A stretch of 31,193 nt of DNA. Origin: Paulinella micropora (taxonomy: Eukaryota > Cercozoa > Imbricatea > Euglyphida). The notes below the pieces were generated by a model. The model was not told the origin of the DNA, did no database searches, and worked only from the letters and a program-made list of their open reading frames with translations. Below, piece by piece: positions 11,061 to 20,034 of this stretch; position 1 is the stretch's first letter, and the number at the start of each line of letters is the position of its first letter. The DNA lies in NCBI GenBank assembly GCA_009731375.1, contig BJOX01000130.1, positions 237,300 through 268,492 on the forward strand, in the 5' to 3' direction. The translations under genes were made by a program, and so were the position numbers.

Positions 11061-11268
11061 GTTCCGGTTTGGTGATCTTGTTGAGGTGAGCATTCGGAGG
11101 AAACAGTACCGAGATGGGTTGAAGATAGGATTCACATTGAGCCGAGATGGGGCTGAGTTGACCTGTTCCAACTCGGCTCCATTTCGGCTTCATGTTAATC
11201 CTATCTTCATCCTATCTGGGTTTTGTCTCCTCCCTATCTTCGCTTCTTCGGGGTTGCCTAACTGGAAC
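11061..11268 (+). repeat. 100-bp foldback hairpin in the LINE leader
   Basis: Arms 11061-11160 and 11169-11268 pair without a single bulge around an 8-nt loop (ACCTGTTC). Pairing position by position gives 73 Watson-Crick pairs, 15 G-U wobbles and 12 mismatches. The innermost 20 positions are all paired. Only one mismatch is A-C, the type the opposite strand would read as a wobble, so the structure fits a plus-strand RNA. It lies about 520 nt before the ORF start. Possible roles are a structured 5' UTR, a small-RNA precursor, or an inserted foldback (MITE-like) element; the sequence alone does not decide. Confidence 0.85.
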
Positions 11269-11784
11269 ACATGATGAGCGCACGTTGGAGAGGGGCTTCA
11301 GTCGGTCCCAATGCCTTGCCAGTGCCTTGCTGCGTTGCCGTGCCTTGCCCCATGCATTCACACCCTCCACCGTTGCATTTCTAACTGAGCAGCTTCGGCT
11401 GGGATTACTATACTTGTCTGTAAGACCCTATAGGTACCGCTAGGTTCGCGCCTTCTATACCCACGTGGGGGAAGGAGTTTCAGCGGCACGCCGTCCGATC
11501 TGGCTCCACTCGGGGACACCCGTACCTCATGATGTGTATTGTTAGGAGCAGCTGAAAGTCCATAAGGCATGAGAGTAGAGGCGTTGGCGATGCGATGGAG
11601 AGTGTGTGTAGTGCGTGAGGCAGGTTCTGGCGACGCTGGGGGTGCTGGCGGGCGCCGAAGGGCACGAAGCGACGCGGCAGCGTCCAGTGACACCGGCGGA
11701 AATGCGTGTAGTGTGTGTTGCAGATACCGCCGATGCTATTTGCATGGACGGGCGCTTTCCTCGGCGTAAAGAGGCGCGGCGGTG
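11269..11784 (+). promoter_or_regulatory. LINE 5' leader between hairpin and ORF
   Basis: GC-rich, non-repetitive sequence with no long conserved ORF. A TAA stop at 11767-11769 in the frame of the main ORF fixes the first in-frame ATG at 11785. Two related stretches (GTGTGTAGTGCGTGAGGCAG near 11599 and GCGTGTAGTGTGTGTTGCAG near 11704) suggest an old internal duplication. As in other LINEs, an internal promoter may lie here, but no element can be defined by eye. Confidence 0.5.
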
Positions 11785-14700
11785 ATGGCCAGCGACATTG
11801 GCCGTCTACTACTCTCAATGGATTACAAATACGCGAAGCACGGAGCTACCACTGTGGCCCTTATGGGACAAGGTAGAATCGCCGAAGACCTGGACAATCC
11901 CCGTGGGAATGCCTCTTCGACGGGCTCTGGCCCGATGTCCCAGGATGGGAGGATGAGGGCTCGCGTATATGACGGAATTCCTGAACCACGTGGAGAGGCT
12001 ATCTTAGCTGCGCCTCATCCTTCCTCCCCAAACCTGGCACACGGGTCGGCGCTTCAACATAAGGCGAGCGGCGCTATATGGCAGATGGCACCGCCGCCTC
12101 GACGGTACCGGCGGGTAGATCGGTACGACAAGGACGGGCGTAATCTGATTGTCTGGGGGCTCTCAGAACGCGCCAATCTACAGGAGATCGCCTCCAAAAT
12201 GAGCGGTCTTGGTCTGGTGGTCCCGGTAATGGAGTGGCAAGGCCAGCGAATGTCTCGTCACCTGGAGCTGGTCTACGAGGACGATGACAGCAGGCAGACG
12301 GCGTTGCAGCAACTCAAACATCTCAAATTCTTCGGCAGAGGGGTCAATGTGGCCCTTGGGCGCAGGTTCAGGGACAGGGAACGTGTCCGAAGGCTTATTC
12401 GCATCCATCTGCGTGGGGAAGCGGCGGTCCGGAAGGAGGAAGCTGCGACGGGATATCGCGTCTTGCCTCTGCATGAAGAATGTGTCGATGATGTGCAGGT
12501 GGTGTCTTCGGAATTGGCTGCCGATGCACCTAAGTGTGTGTCTGAGTGTGCTGATGTGCATGTGGTGCCCCTGCATTCGGCGGCCAGTGCAGTGGGGGAC
12601 CAACCTGCGCAAGCACCTGCAGAGGGGGGCAGCACGAGGGCGGAAGCCAAGCGCGGCCGTCGGGTCCGGAAACGAGCCAAGAAGCACCGCTCCAAGCAGT
12701 TCGATACCGGCTTCAAGCTACTCGTCGCGAGTCACAACTGGCAGGGTAAAACGGGATACGACAACGTAGGCACGGCGGAATGGGCATCATTCTACAAGCA
12801 CGAGGGCTGGCTAGTCATCGGGGCTCAGGAGCACCGCATGGGCAAGAAGCAACTTTCCAAATGCAGCCTGGATGGATTCCGGATTTTTGGAAAACCTGCG
12901 GAGGTCAGCGAGAAAAATCGCTGCAAGGGTGGGGTTCTATTCGCGGTGGCTAACTTCCTTGGTCCGTATTGCAACCTGGTGTCAGCCCCCGTCGACCACC
13001 GGCAGCAAGTGTGGCTGCGTATCGCCTCGGGTGTTACCGGCGCTCAGGATATCTATGTGGGCAACGGCTACTTTCCCCAGGAAACGCAGGAAGAAGAGTC
13101 GTCAGAGGCGTATGCGGCCTGGCAGGCAGCTATAGCTTTTTTTGGAGCCAAAGGTCTTGTGGTCACGGTGGCGGATGCCAACGCGAAGCTCGGGCCGGCA
13201 TGCAGCCGAAAAGAGGAGGGCATCGTCGGTCAGCACGGGGAGGTCGATGATAAGGGAGCACCGGTACGTTCGGAGAACGGCAAGAGACTCGCGGCTGTCC
13301 TCGTCGCTACGGGCCTGCGAAATCTGAGCGGCTTCTCGTGCCCAGTGGAAGGGTCCTACTGGTGGTCCCGGCGTGAGCAGCGCGGCATGGGCACAGGCAA
13401 GCACCTCCTCGATTACATCTGCGCGTCGCCTGGCTTGGCATCTGGAGCAAAGTTCGGAGTATGCGAAGATGATCTTGATACGGACCACAAGGCAGTATGG
13501 GCCGAACTGACGTGGAGCGGCCAGCGCCGGCCAAAGCGGGCTGCGAAACCTTACAGGTCCTTTCGTGTTGATAAGCTTATTGGTGCTGGTGTCTCGGGTA
13601 ATGATCACGCTGCGAAGCAAGCGCTGGATTATCTACGCGACAAGTTCGATGACGTATTCCAGCATTGCCTACAGAAGCTTGGAGTGCATCAGCTGCCTGA
13701 GCTTGACCTATCGGGTGGTGCCGACAGCCAACGGGTGGTAGATGACGTCACCGAGCGAGTGGCGCAGTCCTTCCGAATGGCGGCGCACCGGGTCCTTGGC
13801 TCCAGATGTATACGACCCCGTTTCACCAACAATTGGTTCGACGGGGAGCTAAAGGAGCTCATTCAGCAGCGCCGGGAGGCCTACGCAGCATACAGGAGGG
13901 ATGAATCGAATGCGGAAGCCCGTCTGAATTGGCTACGGCTCCGCAAGCAAATTCGGAAGGCAACTCGGGCCAAGAAGTCCGCCTCCTTCAAGCAAGTGCA
14001 GGAAGAAGCGGTCAAATGTCAACGCGAGCAATCCTCAAAGCGCTTTTGGCTACTCGCGAAGCGGCTTGGCGGGGCACGCAGAACGAAGGTCTCCGCGCCG
14101 GTGCAAAGGGAGGATGGCTCACTGGCGTGTACGCTGCCGGAAAAGGTCGCTCGGTGGGAGGAATTTCGGAAAAATTCGGTGAAGCCACGGGAAAATCCGG
14201 CAAGTGCGGCTGTTGTGGTGGAGTGCTGTGCAGAAGCAGGCTCGCTGGAGTGGGAGGAAGCCGAAGCTAAGCGGCAGTTCCACTGGAACGATCGCTTCAG
14301 AGATGAGGTGGCCCGGGCTATGAAGGAGCACGAAGTAGGTGAAGACACTTGCGAAGAGCTGGACAAGCCGTTCACGCAAGAGGAGGTCCTTGCAAGGCAA
14401 CGTGCCCTGAATAACCACAAAGCTTGTGGCGAGGACAAAGTGAAGAACGAGATGCTCAAGTATGGCGGCGCCTACATCAATGGCTACTTAACGCAGTACT
14501 TCAACTGGATTCGAGAAGCCGAGAGGACTCCAAAAGCTTGGGGCAAGGGAATCATCGTCAATATCCCCAAGGGTGGGGATCCTACGGATCCTGACAACTG
14601 GAGGGATATCTCGATTATTAGTTGCCTTGGTAAGCTGTATCTGTCCTTATTAGCTACTCGTCTAACGCTCTTCGTGGATGGCCCGGATAAGCTACGTCCA

Positions 14701-16890
14701 GAGCAGGGAGGCTTCCGCCCGGGGCGTCGCACTACGGATCAGGTCTTTACCCTTTGGCAGAGGTTGAAGGGGCGTCAGCAGCAGAAGCGGGAGTCGTATG
14801 TCCTGTTCGTCGATCTACGCAAGGCTTTCCCGTCTGTTTGGAGAGATGGCCTATTTGAGAGGCTCTGGAAGCTGGGTGTAAGGGGCAAGTTCTGGCGCAC
14901 GCTACGCAGGTGCTACGAGCAGACTTCGTCGCAAGTGCTAGTTGATGGAGCACTCACCCCCGAAGTACTGGAGGGTGTAGGCGTCCAACAGGGGTCCCCT
15001 CTCTCTCCCACACTCTTCAACGTCTTTATGGATGAGCTGTGTGATCGGCTGGCGAGTGCCCTCAAGATCACGGATGTGAAGCGGCTGAACGACATCAAGG
15101 CACTTCTATACGCGGACGACGTGGCCCTCATCGCTCACAGTCGCACCGAGCTCCAGAAGATGGTCAATGTTGTGGCCAAGTTCGCGGAAGATTACCGGCT
15201 GGAAGTCAACTTGAAGCCCGGCAAGACGGAAATCATGCCCATTTACACGTCGAGCAAGGCGAAACGACCAAGTATCAGGGAGCGAGGTGAGCCCGTGGTG
15301 TGGTTTCGCGGCCAGAAGCTTTGTGTCACCAGTCAGTACAAGTACCTGGGAGTGGTTATCACCGACGACCTGAAGTGGAAGGAGCAGGCCCTGCGGGCTA
15401 CGCGTGTCACTGAAGTCGCCACCGCAGGTTGGTACTCTTTGTGGTGTGCAGGTGAGATACAAGCTAGGTATCGTCTCATGTGCTGGAATCAACTTGTGGG
15501 GGCCAAGCTGAAGTACGCCTTCGATGTCTGGCGTGCCCCCGTATCGCAGCTCACCAAGCTGGCAGCAATGCTGCGCCCCATGAGGATGATTCTCGGCATC
15601 AGCCCTAAGACAAGCAAGTGGATTACACTCTTTCTGGCGCGCTCTTTGAGTGCGGAGCGTTTGCGGCGGGCGGCGCAACTGAAGTTCTATGGACGGCTGC
15701 GTGTTCTACCGGAGAAGCGATTTCCTGTCATCGCATCTCAAGTCAAATCCGACTGGACTGCGGAGGCCGAAGGCGCTATCAGGGACTCAATGGATCTACA
15801 ACAAGGGCTTCAGGAGCTCCTAAATAGCTCAGAGAAGGACCTCGAGGGTTGGTGTTCGACTGTGGACAAGTGGGCCCTTCAGCAGGACGTCAAGATGGTG
15901 CAGCAACTGATGTGGGACAAGCGAGAGGCAGGCAGCGATCTTACTGATGGCCTGCGAGTCATCCTAAGACAAGTCTTTGGAACTAAGGAGTTCCCAAGAT
16001 GGGTAGCCCTTGATGATGCGCATTATAATCTGCTTCGGAGAAGGTTGCTCAGCTGCAACAACCGCCTTCGGTTGTACCGCAGCAAGTTGGTCAGTGGCAT
16101 GTCCCCTCGCTGCTTCTGTTGTCATGATGATGTCAATGAGTCCCTTGCGCACTTCTTATGGGATTGCCCCATGCATGAGGGGAGACGTAAGCAGCTGTTG
16201 CTGAGTATGCAGAGGCTCGGTGGCATGGCTGTGGGGGGTGCTGAGGGGGATGGAGGGAGTGAGGAGGGTGGTGAGGTCGTAGGCGGTGAGGTTGTGGTGG
16301 AGGATGTGTTGCTTGGGCGGGAGCGGGAGGGCTCTGTGCGGCAGGGTTGGGATGATATGTCGCCTGTGGATCAATCACGATTGTTTTGTAAGCTTTTTCA
16401 GGGGAAGTCGCGCTTCCGCAGTAACTTTAGGCTTGCTGCGTTGTTAGGGGTTACAGCGTTGCGTCCCCCTCCAAAGTTGGATGTGTTGTTTGGATCATAT
16501 GTGTCTGAGTGTTGGTCTGCTAGGGAGGGTAAAAGGGAGGAGCTTGGGGTGGAGGATGGGGGCGAGGAGGTGATTGACCTCACTGAGGTTCCATCAGCTT
16601 CTGTCCCACCCTCTCCCCCAAGTGACGTTGATGTTGCGCGGCGCGGCCGTCCGCGCAGTGTGGACGTCCTGGCTAGAGAGAGGGGTTCGGGAGCGCAGCG
16701 TAGTGTCTCCGAGTTCTTCTCTTCAGCTAACACCCTCGCATCTAGCTCTTCATGCACTTCACAGCCCCCATCTGCCCCTGCTGTTGCTGTTGCTGCTATG
16801 TCTGTTTGGTGTTCTGACAATGCGTTGGGATCGGCTGACCCCGGTGACCCAATGGAGGCACATGTCCAGGATCTGGATCTGATGCTATAG
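11785..16890 (+). CDS. LINE polyprotein: nucleic-acid-binding N-terminus, APE endonuclease, reverse transcriptase, CCHC finger
   Basis: An intact 1,701-residue protein for target-primed reverse transcription. ATG 11785 is the first Met after an in-frame TAA; a GTG precedes it but is unlikely as a eukaryotic start. Residues about 118-205 (RNLIVWGLSE onward) resemble the RRM-like part of LINE ORF1 proteins, followed by a basic stretch (about 288-305). The endonuclease spans about 311-577, with Asn318, Glu349 (IGAQEH), Asp464/Asn466 (ADANA, where GDFNA is usual), Asp543 (LLDYI) and Asp567-His568 (TDH). The reverse transcriptase spans about 915-1200: GGFRPGRRTTDQ, FVDLRKAFPSV with Asp1010, VQQGSPLSPTLFN, YADD at 1109-1112, and YKYLGVVITDD. 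A C-x2-C-x9-H-x4-C finger lies at 1443-1461. The tail (about 1470-1701) is low-complexity and acidic, with SUMO-binding-like VIDLT (1596-1600), AT-hook-like RRGRPR (1619-1624) and PIP-box-like QRSVSEFF (1638-1645). There are no frameshifts or missing catalytic residues, so it may be active. No RNase H domain is seen. Confidence 0.93.
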   Translation: MASDIGRLLLSMDYKYAKHGATTVALMGQGRIAEDLDNPRGNASSTGSGPMSQDGRMRARVYDGIPEPRGEAILAAPHPSSPNLAHGSALQHKASGAIWQMAPPPRRYRRVDRYDKDGRNLIVWGLSERANLQEIASKMSGLGLVVPVMEWQGQRMSRHLELVYEDDDSRQTALQQLKHLKFFGRGVNVALGRRFRDRERVRRLIRIHLRGEAAVRKEEAATGYRVLPLHEECVDDVQVVSSELAADAPKCVSECADVHVVPLHSAASAVGDQPAQAPAEGGSTRAEAKRGRRVRKRAKKHRSKQFDTGFKLLVASHNWQGKTGYDNVGTAEWASFYKHEGWLVIGAQEHRMGKKQLSKCSLDGFRIFGKPAEVSEKNRCKGGVLFAVANFLGPYCNLVSAPVDHRQQVWLRIASGVTGAQDIYVGNGYFPQETQEEESSEAYAAWQAAIAFFGAKGLVVTVADANAKLGPACSRKEEGIVGQHGEVDDKGAPVRSENGKRLAAVLVATGLRNLSGFSCPVEGSYWWSRREQRGMGTGKHLLDYICASPGLASGAKFGVCEDDLDTDHKAVWAELTWSGQRRPKRAAKPYRSFRVDKLIGAGVSGNDHAAKQALDYLRDKFDDVFQHCLQKLGVHQLPELDLSGGADSQRVVDDVTERVAQSFRMAAHRVLGSRCIRPRFTNNWFDGELKELIQQRREAYAAYRRDESNAEARLNWLRLRKQIRKATRAKKSASFKQVQEEAVKCQREQSSKRFWLLAKRLGGARRTKVSAPVQREDGSLACTLPEKVARWEEFRKNSVKPRENPASAAVVVECCAEAGSLEWEEAEAKRQFHWNDRFRDEVARAMKEHEVGEDTCEELDKPFTQEEVLARQRALNNHKACGEDKVKNEMLKYGGAYINGYLTQYFNWIREAERTPKAWGKGIIVNIPKGGDPTDPDNWRDISIISCLGKLYLSLLATRLTLFVDGPDKLRPEQGGFRPGRRTTDQVFTLWQRLKGRQQQKRESYVLFVDLRKAFPSVWRDGLFERLWKLGVRGKFWRTLRRCYEQTSSQVLVDGALTPEVLEGVGVQQGSPLSPTLFNVFMDELCDRLASALKITDVKRLNDIKALLYADDVALIAHSRTELQKMVNVVAKFAEDYRLEVNLKPGKTEIMPIYTSSKAKRPSIRERGEPVVWFRGQKLCVTSQYKYLGVVITDDLKWKEQALRATRVTEVATAGWYSLWCAGEIQARYRLMCWNQLVGAKLKYAFDVWRAPVSQLTKLAAMLRPMRMILGISPKTSKWITLFLARSLSAERLRRAAQLKFYGRLRVLPEKRFPVIASQVKSDWTAEAEGAIRDSMDLQQGLQELLNSSEKDLEGWCSTVDKWALQQDVKMVQQLMWDKREAGSDLTDGLRVILRQVFGTKEFPRWVALDDAHYNLLRRRLLSCNNRLRLYRSKLVSGMSPRCFCCHDDVNESLAHFLWDCPMHEGRRKQLLLSMQRLGGMAVGGAEGDGGSEEGGEVVGGEVVVEDVLLGREREGSVRQGWDDMSPVDQSRLFCKLFQGKSRFRSNFRLAALLGVTALRPPPKLDVLFGSYVSECWSAREGKREELGVEDGGEEVIDLTEVPSASVPPSPPSDVDVARRGRPRSVDVLARERGSGAQRSVSEFFSSANTLASSSSCTSQPPSAPAVAVAAMSVWCSDNALGSADPGDPMEAHVQDLDLML

Positions 16891-16902
16891 TCTGAGGAAG
16901 CC

Positions 16903-16994
<92 letters not shown>

Positions 16995-17039
16995 ATTAAT
17001 TATTATTAGTATTAGTATTATTATTATTATTATTATTAA

Positions 17040-17094
<55 letters not shown>

Positions 17095-17221
17095 GTTATC
17101 ATTATCATTAATATTATCATGACTATTATTATTATTATTATTATTAATATTATTATTATTATTATTACTATTACTATTACTATTATTATTATTATTATTA
17201 CTATTATTATTATTATTATTA

Positions 17222-17255
<34 letters not shown>

Positions 17256-17507
17256 CATTATTATTATTATTATCGTCGTCGTCGTCATCATCATCGTCTC
17301 ATCATCAATCATCATCATGATCATCATCATCATCATCATCATCATCATCGTCATCATTCTTATTATTATCATGAAAATTATTACTATCATCATCGTCATC
17401 ATCATTATCATCATCATCATCGTCATCATCACTACTGTTATCAGCATCAGCATCATCATGATCATATCATCATCATCGTCGTCGTCATCATCATCATCAT
17501 CATCATC

Positions 17508-17569
<62 letters not shown>

Positions 17570-17763
17570 CATTATTATTATTATCGGTAAAATTATTACT
17601 ATCATCATCATCATCATAATCATCATTATCACCATCGTCATCATCTTCATCACTATTATTATCATCATCATCATCATCAGCATCATCATCATCATCGTCA
17701 TCATCATCATCATCATCATGATCTTCATCATCATCATCATCATCATCATCATTATTATTATTA

Positions 17764-17840
<77 letters not shown>

Positions 17841-17842
17841 TC
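16903..17842. repeat. (ATT)n / (ATC)n microsatellite, 3' tail or target of the LINE
   Basis: Starts 12 nt after the LINE stop codon. ATT repeats give way to ATC-rich blocks (about 17275-17510 and 17600-17750) and return to ATT. Open frames here are poly-Ile, poly-Met or poly-Ser artefacts. Confidence 0.95.
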
Positions 17843-18049
17843 TATTCAGCTCAATGGCCTTACGGCTTTAAACTGTGATGCCAACTCAAAACCATTTGGT
17901 GGATGATGCTGGGGAGGAGGGTCGTCGGGCGCCTGTCGAAGATCTTAAACTCCGCTATGCCGGTTGATAGCCCGTGGACCCAGTGGATACCAAATTGTTA
18001 TGGGTGGGGTTTTGAGGTAGTTCTAGCAACCATGCTTGGTGTACGCACT
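17843..18049. other. Unique island between ATT arrays
   Basis: About 200 bp of non-repetitive DNA ending at a 10-N gap (18050-18059). No coding frame with splice support and no RNA fold was recognised. Its position resembles the island at 10413-10582, but the sequences do not match by eye. Confidence 0.5.
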
Positions 18050-18059
18050 NNNNNNNNNN

Positions 18060-18071
18060 TATTATCTACTA

Positions 18072-18144
<73 letters not shown>
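18060..18144. repeat. (ATT)n microsatellite
   Basis: ATT repeats that directly abut a tRNA-like sequence. Confidence 0.95.
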
Positions 18145-18212
18145 GGACACCGTGATAGCCCAGTGGTCAAGTTCTACCATCTGGGCCCTGTCGCCAGTTC
18201 GATTCCCGTCGG
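18145..18212 (+). mobile_element. tRNA-like head of a SINE (cut by gap)
   Basis: TAGCCCAGTGG at 18156-18166 fits the Pol III A box (TRGYNNARNNG). GTTCGATTC at 18197-18205 fits the B box. Their spacing of about 40 nt is that of a tRNA gene. The cloverleaf stems are poor: the T-arm has only part of its pairs and there is no clean acceptor stem, so this is a tRNA-derived SINE promoter rather than a working tRNA. The rest of the element falls in the 18213-18674 gap. Confidence 0.5.
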
Positions 18213-18674
18213 NNNNNNNNNNNNNNNNNNNNNNNNNNNNNNNNNNNNNNNNNNNNNNNNNNNNNNNNNNNNNNNNNNNNNNNNNNNNNNNNNNNNNNNN
18301 NNNNNNNNNNNNNNNNNNNNNNNNNNNNNNNNNNNNNNNNNNNNNNNNNNNNNNNNNNNNNNNNNNNNNNNNNNNNNNNNNNNNNNNNNNNNNNNNNNNN
18401 NNNNNNNNNNNNNNNNNNNNNNNNNNNNNNNNNNNNNNNNNNNNNNNNNNNNNNNNNNNNNNNNNNNNNNNNNNNNNNNNNNNNNNNNNNNNNNNNNNNN
18501 NNNNNNNNNNNNNNNNNNNNNNNNNNNNNNNNNNNNNNNNNNNNNNNNNNNNNNNNNNNNNNNNNNNNNNNNNNNNNNNNNNNNNNNNNNNNNNNNNNNN
18601 NNNNNNNNNNNNNNNNNNNNNNNNNNNNNNNNNNNNNNNNNNNNNNNNNNNNNNNNNNNNNNNNNNNNNNNNNN
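18213..18674. other. Assembly gap (462 N)
   Basis: Run of N between the tRNA-like head and a CACCAT-type array. It hides the 3' part of the SINE and possibly an exon. Confidence 1.
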
Positions 18675-18868
18675 CATCACCACCACCACCACCACCACCA
18701 TTGTCATCATCACCACCACCACCACCACCATTGTCATCATCATCACCACCATCACCACCACCACCACCACCATTGTCATCATCATCACCACCACCACCAC
18801 CACCACCACCGCCATTGTCATCATCATCACCACTACCACCACCACCACCACCGCCACCACCACCATTG
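18675..18868. repeat. (CAC)n with CATTGTCATCAT spacers
   Basis: CAC/CCA repeats are broken at near-regular intervals (about 35-45 bp) by CCATTGTCATCATCA, giving a small higher-order repeat of at least five units. Confidence 0.9.
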
Positions 18869-18906
18869 TCATCTGGAGAGAATACCCTCCCCTTCATATG
18901 ATACAG

Positions 18907-18951
18907 ACTACTCCAGGGGGGGCGTTTGTTGAGATTTTCCCTCATTGTTTA
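18907..18951 (+). CDS. Candidate 45-nt exon with a GT61-like PG...VEIFP motif
   Basis: A CT-rich stretch (ACCCTCCCCTTC) followed by GATACAG gives an acceptor, and TTTA|GTAGTT gives a donor. The exon is 15 codons in phase 0/0: TTPGGAFVEIFPHCL. In GT61 (DUF563) glycosyltransferases, a Pro-Gly, three or four residues, then Val-Glu-Ile/Leu-Phe-Pro follows the HGAG motif, and this island fits that pattern. The frame is open upstream as well (CCTCCCCTTCATATGATACA), so the true 5' end could lie further left. The minus strand is also open across the island (includes NKRPPWSSLYHMKGRVF), so the strand is not certain. Known: the family motif. Inferred: that this is its exon. Confidence 0.38.
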
Positions 18952-18957
18952 GTAGTT

Positions 18958-18998
<41 letters not shown>

Positions 18999-19075
18999 GG
19001 TGGGTGGGTGGGGGTGTATGTGTGTGTGTGTGTTCATGTGTGTATGTGTGTGTGAAGGTGTCAAGGGGGGGGGGC
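18958..19075. repeat. (GT)n / (GGGT)n microsatellite
   Basis: GT repeats with GGTGGGTG units and a short G run. Confidence 0.95.
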
Positions 19076-19133
19076 GGCTGGTCATTCTATATTTTCATAT
19101 CATACATATAACATATACATATGTCGATATATC

Positions 19134-19174
<41 letters not shown>

Positions 19175-19187
19175 CGTTTGTGTGCAG

Positions 19188-19226
19188 GCGGTTGTATTGA
19201 CTCGTGGCCAAGACGCAGTGCTGGAG
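19188..19226 (+). CDS. Candidate 39-nt exon
   Basis: The cleanest microexon in the plus-strand islands. The acceptor is TTTGTGTGCAG and the donor is GAG|GTAAAA. It holds 13 codons in phase 0/0 reading AVVLTRGQDAVLE. It is flanked by TA repeats on the left and CATT/CATA repeats on the right. The phase fits the candidate exon at 18907-18951 just upstream. No domain can be assigned to so short a peptide. Confidence 0.45.
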
Positions 19227-19227
19227 G

Positions 19228-19501
19228 TAAAAACATACATTCATTCATTCATTCATTCATTCATTCATTCATTCATACATACATACATCATACATACATG
19301 CATACATACATTCATGCATGCATACATGCATACATGCATACATACATACATACATACATATATACATATACATACATACATACATACGTACATCCATCCA
19401 TACATACATACATACATACATACTTACATACATACCATACATACATACATACATACACATACATACATACATACATACATACATACATACGTACGTACGT
19501 A

Positions 19502-19538
<37 letters not shown>

Positions 19539-19770
19539 ACACACACTCACACACACACACGCATACACACATACACACACACACACAAATACACACACAC
19601 ATACATACATACATACATACATATACATACATACATATACATACATATACATACATACATACATGCATACATACATACATACATACATATATAGACACTC
19701 ATACATACATAGACACTCATACATACATACATACATACATACATACATACATACATACATGTGTATTTGT
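19228..19770. repeat. (CATT)n, (CATA)n, (CA)n microsatellite block
   Basis: CATT, then CATA with CATG/CGTA variants, a CA-rich core (19505-19600), and CATA again. Confidence 0.95.
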
Positions 19771-19825
19771 ATATGTATAGGTACTTGATGAGGCGAAACG
19801 AGCGGCACAACAAAGTATGTATGTA

Positions 19826-19828
19826 TGT

Positions 19829-19902
<74 letters not shown>

Positions 19903-19935
19903 GAGATATCGACTAATGTCAGAAAAAAGGAGCTT

Positions 19936-20034
<99 letters not shown>

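Larger units (their letters stand above)
10793..16902 (+). mobile_element. Non-LTR retrotransposon (LINE, APE-endonuclease type), apparently full length
   Basis: A GC-rich block with sharp edges, bounded by ATT arrays on both sides. It has a leader of about 1 kb, one intact ORF (11785-16890), a 12-nt 3' UTR (16891-16902) and then ATT repeats. The ORF encodes an APE-like endonuclease and a reverse transcriptase, which defines a LINE. No LTRs, integrase, protease or RNase H are visible. The left boundary is inferred from the change in composition, not from a target-site duplication; a duplication cannot be recognised within ATT repeats. The clade is not certain: an L1/Tx1-like group with a C-terminal CCHC finger fits best. 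Confidence 0.85.

Noticed and set aside
11738-11745. ATTTGCAT octamer in the LINE leader as a promoter element
   Set aside because: A single 8-mer is expected by chance in this length of sequence, and nothing else marks a promoter here.
11785-16890. Open frames on the opposite strand and in other registers across the LINE ORF
   Set aside because: They are shadows of a GC-rich coding sequence; only the long plus-strand frame has the endonuclease, RT and zinc-finger motifs.
8063-19226. The two 39-nt candidate exons as copies of one 13-residue repeat
   Set aside because: Both are 13 codons in phase 0, but only 3 of 13 residues and 15 of 39 bases agree, which is near what chance gives. The GT61 reading of the first is a better explanation.
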